Positions 1 through 5,348 of a stretch of 5,537 bases of DNA are shown here, in pieces. Within the stretch, counting starts at the first letter, position 1, and every line of letters starts with the position of its first letter. The DNA is from BS750m-G77 sp043797735 (GTDB lineage Bacteria > Omnitrophota > Gorgyraeia > Gygaellales > Profunditerraquicolaceae). A program made the translations under genes and the position numbers. The DNA lies in NCBI GenBank assembly GCA_043797735.1, contig JAZDPH010000052.1, positions 1 to 5,537 of the forward strand, given 5' to 3'. The notes beneath the pieces were generated by a model. That model saw only the letters and a list, made by a program, of their open reading frames with translations, ran no database searches and was not told the DNA's origin.

Positions 1-174
1 GCAAAGATTACGGATTATTATCGGGGCAGGCAAATCCCCGAAGGGTATAAGGGGCTGACTGTTTCCTGTATTTACCGTTCTAGCGAGAGGACTTTAACCG
101 AAGCAGAAGTTACGCCGCTGCATAATCAGATCTGCGTTATGTTGGCAGAACGGTTCGGGGCGAAAATCCGCTAG
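1..174 (+). CDS. pheT: Phenylalanine--tRNA ligase beta subunit, C-terminal end (partial)
   Basis: Only the last 57 residues are in the window; the 5' part lies to the left. Frame 1 is open from the first base to a TAG stop. The peptide contains DYYRGRQIPEGYKGLTV, then YRSSERTLTEAEV, then a final helix ending in FGAKIR. This is the pattern of the ferredoxin-fold anticodon-binding (FDX-ACB) domain that closes PheT: a D-Y-Y/G-K-Q-I-P-x-G-x-K-S-L entry strand, the R-T-L-T-x-x-E-V turn and a short basic end. In the family, PheT pairs with PheS as a cytoplasmic (alpha-beta)2 enzyme that charges tRNA-Phe, and this domain contacts the tRNA. pheS is expected upstream. The gene ends cleanly, and the next promoter begins 3 nt after the stop. 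Some synthetase paralogues and tRNA-binding proteins share an FDX-ACB fold, but the motif match favours PheT. Confidence 0.88.
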   Translation, partial: AKITDYYRGRQIPEGYKGLTVSCIYRSSERTLTEAEVTPLHNQICVMLAERFGAKIR

Positions 175-176
175 CG

Positions 177-204
177 TTGACATTTTTTGAATATGTGTTA
201 TACT
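177..204 (+). promoter_or_regulatory. Sigma-70-type promoter of 6S RNA
   Basis: A perfect -35 hexamer TTGACA (177-182) and a -10 hexamer TATACT (199-204, 5 of 6 matches to TATAAT) are separated by 16 bp. Initiation would fall near 210-212, about 20 nt before the 6S closing stem begins at 231. The primary transcript would then carry a short A/T-rich 5' leader that is trimmed, as known for 6S precursors in other bacteria (inference here). The -35 begins directly after the pheT stop, so 6S is transcribed independently of pheT. Confidence 0.75.
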
Positions 205-230
205 TCAAATAGAAATAAATAGTTCTTTAT

Positions 231-385
231 ATCCCTGCGGTGCGCGTTGGAAATTTGATAATTGTTGAACCAACACCAATATCAAGGGAGCCCATTATTC
301 CTTAATGCCTTGGCATCAAGGATCGGGCACCCACCTGAAGCCAAAACGGTTCAGACTATCATTCCCAACGGCATCTTGCGGGGAT
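231..385 (+). ncRNA. ssrS: 6S RNA (regulator of RNA polymerase holoenzyme)
   Basis: 6S RNA mimics an open promoter and binds housekeeping-sigma RNA polymerase, lowering transcription in stationary phase. The identification rests on a complete fold read from the sequence. Closing stem: 231-238 with 378-385, then 239-243 with 371-375, then CGTTGG (245-250) with CCAACG (365-370), A251-A252 with T362-T363, and GATA (257-260) with TATC (357-360). A large asymmetric bubble follows. Its 3' strand carries the typical hairpin CTGAAgCC/GGTTCAG (335-342 with 348-354), and its 5' strand can form a small GTTG/CAAC hairpin (264-267 with 271-274). Apical arm: GGG (286-288) with CCC (330-332), GCCC (290-293) with GGGC (325-328), TCCTT (299-303) with AAGGA (318-322), and ATGC (305-308) with GCAT (313-316) closed by a CTTG loop. 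The length of about 155 nt plus leader is normal to slightly short for 6S. The primary 5' end is probably near 211; the exact mature ends are uncertain. Confidence 0.92.
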
Positions 386-390
386 TTTTT
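365..390 (+). terminator. Probable 6S RNA 3' end: closing-stem 3' arm followed by T run
   Basis: The 3' arm of the 6S closing stem (365-385, ending GCGGGGAT) runs straight into six T residues (385-390). A stable GC-rich arm followed by a T tract can act as an intrinsic terminator, although its 5' arm lies about 120 nt upstream (231-250) instead of in a tight hairpin. Termination may be partial, with read-through feeding rarA. This is inference from structure only. Confidence 0.4.
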
Positions 391-395
391 ATTGA

Positions 396-449
396 GCAGA
401 CAATTTACGCAAGCGAAGCAGCGTAAATTGTAGCCCAAAGGGCGTCTGC
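396..449 (+). repeat. Compound inverted repeat, three-way-junction-like element of unknown function
   Basis: Three stems fit together. The outer stem is GCAGAC (396-401) with GTCTGC (444-449). Inside it lies a perfect hairpin, CAATTTACGC (401-410) with GCGTAAATTG (421-430), whose loop holds a further GC-GAA-GC mini-hairpin (413-419). A second small hairpin follows, GCCC (433-436) with GGGC (440-443) closed by AAA. C401 can pair with either G430 or G444. The element sits between 6S RNA and rarA, encodes nothing, and lacks a T tract, so it is not an ordinary terminator. It could be a dispersed palindromic repeat of this genome, an mRNA leader structure, or a processing site. The sequence alone cannot choose between these. 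Confidence 0.55.
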
Positions 450-455
450 GAAATA

Positions 456-505
456 ATCCTCCGAAGCCCTACCATCATTTTACCTATAAGAGGGCGCAGG
501 AGGAT
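456..505 (+). promoter_or_regulatory. Leader stem that occludes the rarA ribosome-binding site
   Basis: ATCCTCC (456-462) pairs perfectly with GGAGGAT (499-505). After a 3x3 internal loop, GCCCT (466-470) pairs perfectly with AGGGC (491-495). That gives 12 bp around a 20-nt loop (471-490). The 3' arm contains the whole AGGAGGA Shine-Dalgarno sequence (498-504) used by the ATG at 515. If the stem forms, rarA initiation should be repressed. A weak -10-like TATAAG at 485-490, without a recognisable -35, could start a transcript near 497 that lacks the 5' arm and so escapes the stem. The pairing is seen directly; the regulatory role is inferred. Confidence 0.5.
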
Positions 506-514
506 AGGCATGTT

Positions 515-1840
515 ATGGATCTATTCCAGGAAGACAATAAAACAACATACACTAAAGACCAGCCCCTGGCTGTGCGTATGCGGCCGGCTAACCTTGATGA
601 ATTTGTGGGCCAGGAGCATATATTAGGCAGGGGAAAGTTACTGCGCCGGGCAATAGAGGCGGACCGGATCAGCTCTCTAGTATTGTATGGCCCTCCGGGA
701 ACAGGCAAAACTTCCTTAGCCTGGTGTATCGCTAATGTTACTAAGGTATACTACGTTTCTGTGAATGCCACAACCTCAAACGTAGAAGAATTAAGGCGGA
801 TTATCTCGGCCGCAAAAGTAAAAAAATCCAACACGGCTAAGAAGACTATACTTTTTATAGACGAGATTCACCGTTTTAATAAAGCCCAGCAGGATGTCCT
901 CCTGCCGGATATTGAAGAAGGTAACCCGATTCTTATCGGGGCTACCGTTCACAATCCTTATTTCTCCATTGCCTCTCCCCTATTATCCCGCTCTCTGGTC
1001 TGCGAACTAAAAACTTTAAAGGAAAATGAAATTTTAGCCATTCTAAACCGCGCGCTCTCCGATAAAGAAAAGGGCTTGGGGAGTTTAAAGATCAAGGCAG
1101 ATAAAAAAGCCTTGAGTTTCCTGGCAAAGATTTGCGAGGGGGATGCCAGGCGCGCGTTAAATGCGCTGGAAGTAGGCGCCCTTACTACACCTAAATCCAA
1201 AGAGGGGTTTATTAATTTTAATTTAGAGGTTGCCTCGGAGTCTATCCAGAAAAAAGCCGTGCTTTATGATAAAGACGAGGATGCGCATTATGATACGGCC
1301 TCGGCATTTATTAAATCCATGCGCGGCTCCGATCCCGACGCCGCGCTTTACTGGATGGCAAAGATGCTTTACGCCGGAGAGGACCCGCGTTTCATCGCCC
1401 GCAGGATTTGCATACTGGCGGCGGAAGACGTGGGTAATGCCGATCCCCTGGCGCTGGTTTTGGCAAATGCCGCTTTACAGATATCGGAGTTCGTAGGGAT
1501 GCCGGAGGCGCGTATTCCGTTAGCGCAGGCTTGTGTGTATGTTTCCTGCGCTCCCAAATCCAATGCCAGTTATCTGGCAATAGAAAAAGCAAGCGCGGAT
1601 ATCGCAAGTAAAAAAGTTCAGGAGGTGCCGGATCATTTAAAAGACGGCACTTTAGACGGCGAGGCCCTAGGCCACGGGAAAGATTATAAATACGCCCATG
1701 ATTACCCGGGCCATTATGTAAAACAAAAATACACCAGGCAAAAGGTAAGCTATTATGAGCCGACGGATATCGGTTACGAAGCCAAGATTAAACAACGGTT
1801 GGAAAAGTTAAGGGCAACAAATAAAAAGGAGGAGGCATGA
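515..1840 (+). CDS. rarA: Replication-associated recombination protein A (MgsA/RarA AAA+ ATPase)
   Basis: RarA is a cytoplasmic clamp-loader-like AAA+ ATPase that acts at stalled replication forks and at DNA ends, linked in the family to SSB and RecA-dependent repair. The 441 residues match the family length and layout. The N-terminus MDLF followed by QPLAVRMRP and a VGQEHILG box is typical. Walker A GPPGTGKTS is at 59-67, Walker B ILFIDEIHR at 112-120, sensor 1 IGAT at 141-144, the arginine-finger region LLSRS at 156-160 (R159), and sensor-2 GDARRALN at 209-216. The C-terminal tetramerisation part shows GSDPDAALYWMAKML (271-285), AAEDVGNADP (302-311) and a YPGHYVKQ end motif (397-404). All catalytic residues are present. 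The ATG at 515 is chosen because MDLF is the family start and AGGAGGA lies 10 nt upstream. An out-of-frame ATG at 510 lies nearer to that site. The stop overlaps the next start (ATGA), which suggests translational coupling. The gene stands 3' of 6S RNA with an elaborate leader. Confidence 0.96.
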   Translation: MDLFQEDNKTTYTKDQPLAVRMRPANLDEFVGQEHILGRGKLLRRAIEADRISSLVLYGPPGTGKTSLAWCIANVTKVYYVSVNATTSNVEELRRIISAAKVKKSNTAKKTILFIDEIHRFNKAQQDVLLPDIEEGNPILIGATVHNPYFSIASPLLSRSLVCELKTLKENEILAILNRALSDKEKGLGSLKIKADKKALSFLAKICEGDARRALNALEVGALTTPKSKEGFINFNLEVASESIQKKAVLYDKDEDAHYDTASAFIKSMRGSDPDAALYWMAKMLYAGEDPRFIARRICILAAEDVGNADPLALVLANAALQISEFVGMPEARIPLAQACVYVSCAPKSNASYLAIEKASADIASKKVQEVPDHLKDGTLDGEALGHGKDYKYAHDYPGHYVKQKYTRQKVSYYEPTDIGYEAKIKQRLEKLRATNKKEEA

Positions 1841-2280
1841 GAAAAGGATGCGTATTGTTTTTGCTGGCAGGCCTTATAATGTTAGGTACAGGTTGCCAGG
1901 GGAATAAAACCAGGGTGGCAGAAGGTTCGGTAATCGGCGGAGTAATAGGTGCCGCAGCCGGAGCAGGAATCGGCAGTTTAAGCGGGAATGCGGGTGCCGG
2001 AGCAGGAATCGGCGCCGCAGTAGGTGCTGTAAGCGGGGCAGTAATAGGCAGCCAAATTGAGCAGCCCAATCAAGCTGCCCAGGCAACGCAAGTTGCAAAT
2101 CCTAATCAGATGACAGTGCAGCAAATCATTGATTTAAGCAAACAGGGATTCGGAGACCAGATAATTATTGAGAAGATAAAAACATCCAACTCCAAATTTA
2201 TTCTTACGGAAACAGACGTTAAATATATCAAAGAGCAGGGGGTTTCCCAAAAAATTATTGATGTCATGCAGGGGAAATAA
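1837..2280 (+). CDS. Putative glycine-zipper lipoprotein
   Basis: This 147-residue protein has a basic N-terminus (MRK), a hydrophobic core (residues 5-16) and Cys20 in a GTGC context, which looks like a lipoprotein signal. The box is imperfect, because the usual Leu at -3 is Gly and Leu lies at -4. Gln at +2 would not trigger inner-membrane retention, so the outer membrane is the likely site if the host has one. Residues 29-73 form a Gly/Ala glycine zipper with repeated GxxxG-like spacing, as in OmpA-associated and 17-kDa-antigen-type lipoproteins. A Gln/Asn-rich hinge follows (75-93). The C-terminal part (93-145) has the pattern T-V-x-x-I-I-x-L-x-K-x-G, then I-I-x-K-I, then K-x-Q-G-V-x-x-x-I-I-D-V-M. 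This resembles a short helical module at the end of many glycine-zipper lipoproteins. The start is fixed by GGAGGAGG just upstream (1828-1835) and by the ATGA overlap with rarA. The function is unknown; an envelope structural role is the best guess. Confidence 0.82.
   Translation: MRKGCVLFLLAGLIMLGTGCQGNKTRVAEGSVIGGVIGAAAGAGIGSLSGNAGAGAGIGAAVGAVSGAVIGSQIEQPNQAAQATQVANPNQMTVQQIIDLSKQGFGDQIIIEKIKTSNSKFILTETDVKYIKEQGVSQKIIDVMQGK
1957..2013 (+). repeat. Two exact 18-bp direct copies inside the glycine-zipper coding region
   Basis: GCCGGAGCAGGAATCGGC occurs at 1957-1974 and again at 1996-2013, in the same reading frame and exactly 39 bp (13 codons) apart. Both copies encode AGAGIG. They probably reflect internal duplication of a zipper unit, and could permit in-frame copy-number change by slippage or recombination (inference). 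Confidence 0.7.
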
Positions 2281-2289
2281 AACAAAGGT

Positions 2290-5200
2290 ATGATCTTGTT
2301 AATCTACGCGTCAATTTTTGCCGGAGTAGCCATGATAGTCTATGCTGTTTATGGCATTTTTTCTTCGGCAGGGCCCGGCACAGGAGCAAAGGGCAGAAAG
2401 AAATCCTCTACTTCCGGCGCAGGGGAACTTTCTTCTGAAAGGCAAAGGATTCTGCAGCTGCAGGAAGAGGCGAATTCCCTGGAGAGCGAATTAGAAAAAA
2501 CCAAATCAGAATATGCTGTCAGGGAAAAGGAATTTGAGACAACCAAAAAGAAAACCGCGGAATTAGAGCAGGAGTTAGCCAGGAGGCAGGGCTGGGTAAC
2601 AACCGCCGAGGAGACGGTTAACAAGGTTAAAGAGGAAAATCTGGATTTAAGGAATAAATTCGTTGCCAAAGAAAAAGAATTACAGGAGGAATTCTCCAAA
2701 AATGTAAACTTGGACAGGCAGATAAAAGAGCTGCAGGATAAAATTAAGGCCCTGGACCAGGACTTAAAAGACAAATCCGATCAGATTGAGGCCCAGAAAC
2801 ACAAATTAGAAAAAGCAGCAGGGGATATTAAGGCGCATTTGAATGATATTAAGGCGCTGAAAAAGAAAGAAGAAATCAGCGAGTGGGTGCCTAAGGCAGA
2901 TTTTAATAAACTCAATGATGAGTACACCGAATTAGAGAAGGAGCTGGAGGAGAAAGACAAGAGATTACAGAGTTTTGCCGAGGAGATAACGCATTTAAGG
3001 AACGAGTCAGCGAAAAAACTAGCAGCGGCGATAGAAGAAAAACCGGTTGAAGCTGCGCCGCCGGAAATCCCTGCCGAGGCTTCGCCTGTAATTGAGGCGC
3101 CAAAGGAAGAAACTCCGCCTGAAGCCGTTATTCCTATTCCTCAAGAAGAGAAAAAGGAAGAGGCAGCGCCCCAGCCTAAAGAGAAAGAAGCCCGGCCAGC
3201 TCCGCGCGTTGATTTACAAAAAGTGAGAAATATCGGCATTATGGCGCATATTGACGCGGGAAAGACTACGGTAAGCGAGCGCATTTTATTTTATACCGGC
3301 CGTTCGTATAAGATCGGCGAAGTGCATGAAGGTGAAGCGGTAATGGACTGGATGAAGCAGGAGCGCGAAAGAGGCATTACTATTACTGCGGCAGCAACTA
3401 CCTGTTTCTGGAAGGAACACAAGATTAATATTATTGATACGCCCGGCCACGTTGATTTTACCGTTGAGGTTGAAAGAAGCTTAAGGGTATTAGACGGCGC
3501 TGTGGCGGTCTTCTGCGCGGTCGGCGGAGTTGAGCCGCAGTCAGAGACAGTCTGGCATCAGTCCAACAAATATAATGTGCCTAAGATCGCATTCGTCAAT
3601 AAGATGGACCGCACCGGAGCAGATTTTTTTGCGGTGCTAAAAGGAATTGAAGAACAGCTCGGAGGAAACGTTATTCCTCTGGAGATTCCTTTGGGCGCAG
3701 AAGATGCCTTTCGCGGGGTAATTGACTTAGTAGAAATGAAGGCCTATATTTATGAAGATGATTCGCAGGGAAAAGATTTTAAGATAGAAGAGATACCGGA
3801 TGACTATAAGGAGCAGGCAAAGAAATACCGGCATCTGCTCCTGGAAAAAGTTTCCAGCCTTGAGGAGGCATTAACCAAAAAATTCCTGGAGGATGAATCA
3901 ACGATTACGCAGGAAGAGATAATACAAGTTATCCGCCGGGGAACCATTGTCAATAAGATGGTCCCTCTTTTATGCGGAGCAGCCTTTAAAAATAAAGGCG
4001 TGCAGAAACTGCTGGATGCCGTAACCATGTATCTGCCATCGCCTTTGGATTTGCCTGCGACGCAAGGGCATGATCCGGAAGATCTCGCAAAAATTATCCA
4101 GAGGAATCCGGATATAAACGAACCCTTCGCAGCCCTGGCTTTTAAAGTGCAGACTGACCCGCACATGGGTAAGCTTGTTTACATCCGTATTTATTCAGGG
4201 TTTCTTGGTACCGGCTCATATGTGGTGAATGTTACAAAAGACAAGAAGGAAAGGATTTCAAGAATCGTGCAGATGCATGCTAACCTCAAAGAGAATATTG
4301 AATATGCCTTTGCCGGAGATATTGTGGCTGTGCCGGGGCTTGACTATACCGCTACAGGAGATACCTTAAGCGATCCCGAAAACCCCATTCTTTTGGAGGC
4401 AATTGAATTCCCTGTGCCGGTTGTCTCCTTAAGTATTGTTCCCAAGAGCCGCTCGGACCAGGATAAATTAGGTAATGCCCTGGCGCGCCTGGCAGACGAA
4501 GACCCTACTTTTCAGGTTAGTTCTGATGAAGAGACCAAAGAGACTCTGCTCACCGGAATGGGGGAGCTGCATCTTGAAATTATTGTAGACAGGCTCAAAG
4601 AAGAATTCGGTGTTGAGGCAACAGTGGGCCAACCAAAGGTGGCATTCAGGGAGACTATTTTAAAACCCGCGGAAGGAGAAGGTAAATATATCAAACAGTC
4701 AGGCGGCAGGGGCCAATACGGCCATGTAGTTATGGAGGTTTCGCCGAATACTCCGGGAGAAGGGTTTGATTTTATAAACAGCATCAAGGGAGGAGCAATC
4801 CCGGCGTCATTTATTCCGGCGATAGAAAAGGGCGTGATTGAGGCAATGCAAAAAGGGGTTTATGCAGGATATCCCGTAGTGGATATTAAGGTAGATTTGA
4901 CTGATGGCTCATTTCATGAAGTGGATTCATCAGAGCTTGCCTTCAGGATTGCCGCCAGCCTCGGTTTTAAAGAGGCGTTCTTAAAGGCAGGGCCGGTTTT
5001 GTTAGAGCCTTACATGTCTTTATCGGTGAATAGCCCGGAGGAGTTTGTGAATGCGATCGTCGGCTACATCTGTTCCCGCCGGGGGAAGGTCATGAATGTA
5101 GACATGAAGGCAAAACAAAAAATCATATCCGCGGAGGTTCCGCTCTCGGAGATGTTCGGTTATACCACCAACATACGTTCGCTAAGCAGCGGCCGCGCCA

Positions 5201-5301
5201 ACGCCACTATGGAATTTGATAAGTACCAGCAGGTGCCTGCCGAAATCGCCCAAAAGATCCTTGAGGAGAAGAAAAAAAAGGAAGGAGAGAAAAAATCTTA
5301 A
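2290..5301 (+). CDS. fusA: Elongation factor G fused to an N-terminal membrane anchor and coiled coil
   Basis: The EF-G half (residues ~307-1003, about 697 aa, normal EF-G size) is complete. G1 AHIDAGKTT is at 319-327, G2 RGITI at 361-365, G3 DTPGH at 383-387 with the catalytic His387, G4 NKMD at 437-440 and G5 CGAAF at 562-566. Domain II spans ~605-705. Domain III carries GMGELHLEIIVDRL (756-769). Domain IV has SGGRGQYGH (804-812) and the tip HEVDSSELAF (876-885). Domain V has PLSEMFGY and GRANATMEF. EF-G uses GTP to drive ribosomal translocation and, with RRF, recycling. The N-terminal ~306 residues are foreign to EF-G: a hydrophobic segment (2-25) followed by GRKK (positive inside, so N-out/C-in), a Lys/Glu-rich heptad coiled coil (~46-192 and ~203-247, broken near Pro201), and a Pro/Glu/Ala-rich linker (~250-306). 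There is no in-frame ATG, GTG or TTG from codon 201 to 311. The ATG start has AAAGG only 1 nt away, while the in-frame TTG at 2296 has it 7 nt away; either keeps most of the anchor. The gene follows the lipoprotein gene by 9 nt and is outside any str operon seen here, so it may be a second EF-G; fusA is used by family. Confidence 0.93.
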   Translation: MILLIYASIFAGVAMIVYAVYGIFSSAGPGTGAKGRKKSSTSGAGELSSERQRILQLQEEANSLESELEKTKSEYAVREKEFETTKKKTAELEQELARRQGWVTTAEETVNKVKEENLDLRNKFVAKEKELQEEFSKNVNLDRQIKELQDKIKALDQDLKDKSDQIEAQKHKLEKAAGDIKAHLNDIKALKKKEEISEWVPKADFNKLNDEYTELEKELEEKDKRLQSFAEEITHLRNESAKKLAAAIEEKPVEAAPPEIPAEASPVIEAPKEETPPEAVIPIPQEEKKEEAAPQPKEKEARPAPRVDLQKVRNIGIMAHIDAGKTTVSERILFYTGRSYKIGEVHEGEAVMDWMKQERERGITITAAATTCFWKEHKINIIDTPGHVDFTVEVERSLRVLDGAVAVFCAVGGVEPQSETVWHQSNKYNVPKIAFVNKMDRTGADFFAVLKGIEEQLGGNVIPLEIPLGAEDAFRGVIDLVEMKAYIYEDDSQGKDFKIEEIPDDYKEQAKKYRHLLLEKVSSLEEALTKKFLEDESTITQEEIIQVIRRGTIVNKMVPLLCGAAFKNKGVQKLLDAVTMYLPSPLDLPATQGHDPEDLAKIIQRNPDINEPFAALAFKVQTDPHMGKLVYIRIYSGFLGTGSYVVNVTKDKKERISRIVQMHANLKENIEYAFAGDIVAVPGLDYTATGDTLSDPENPILLEAIEFPVPVVSLSIVPKSRSDQDKLGNALARLADEDPTFQVSSDEETKETLLTGMGELHLEIIVDRLKEEFGVEATVGQPKVAFRETILKPAEGEGKYIKQSGGRGQYGHVVMEVSPNTPGEGFDFINSIKGGAIPASFIPAIEKGVIEAMQKGVYAGYPVVDIKVDLTDGSFHEVDSSELAFRIAASLGFKEAFLKAGPVLLEPYMSLSVNSPEEFVNAIVGYICSRRGKVMNVDMKAKQKIISAEVPLSEMFGYTTNIRSLSSGRANATMEFDKYQQVPAEIAQKILEEKKKKEGEKKS

Positions 5302-5309
5302 CATATTCC

Positions 5310-5338
5310 TTGAGCTTGGCGGGAATTTGTGTTAAAAT
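5310..5338 (+). promoter_or_regulatory. Candidate promoter for the MetV-like gene
   Basis: TTGAGC (5310-5315, 4 of 6 matches) and TAAAAT (5333-5338, 5 of 6) are separated by 17 bp, with TG one base upstream of the -10 (5330-5331, extended -10). Initiation near 5344-5346 would leave only 3-5 nt before the ATG at 5349. No Shine-Dalgarno sequence precedes that ATG, which fits a nearly leaderless mRNA. No convincing terminator was seen between the EF-G stop and this site, so read-through from upstream is also possible. Confidence 0.5.
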
Positions 5339-5348
5339 TTTTTAAGAT

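Noticed and set aside
485..490. TATAAG as a -10 box for rarA
   Set aside because: It matches 5 of 6 bases, but there is no -35-like hexamer at 16-18 bp upstream. It is mentioned only as a possibility in the leader entry.
386..514. A tRNA or other known structured RNA gene in the rarA leader
   Set aside because: There is no cloverleaf, no T-arm GTTC motif and no CCA-type acceptor; the stems are three-way and hairpin only.
510..626. Out-of-frame ATG at 510 with a 38-codon ORF, closer to the AGGAGGA site than the rarA ATG
   Set aside because: The peptide has no recognisable pattern and overlaps rarA, whose MDLF start is family-typical. It might compete for ribosomes but is not supported as a gene.
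1230..1496. Second forward-frame ORF inside rarA
   Set aside because: It is an Arg/Pro-rich frame-shifted reading of conserved RarA sequence, with no independent signal.
2349..2774. Long antisense ORF opposite the coiled-coil region
   Set aside because: It is a shadow of a Lys/Glu-rich coding strand: Ser/Phe/Leu-rich, with no domain or ribosome-binding site.
3804..4166. Antisense ORF opposite the EF-G domain
   Set aside because: It lies wholly inside a well-supported EF-G reading frame and has no recognisable motif.
5302..5348. Intrinsic terminator after the EF-G gene
   Set aside because: The TTAAAATTTTTTAA stretch is palindrome-like but has no GC stem. No hairpin followed by a T run was found.
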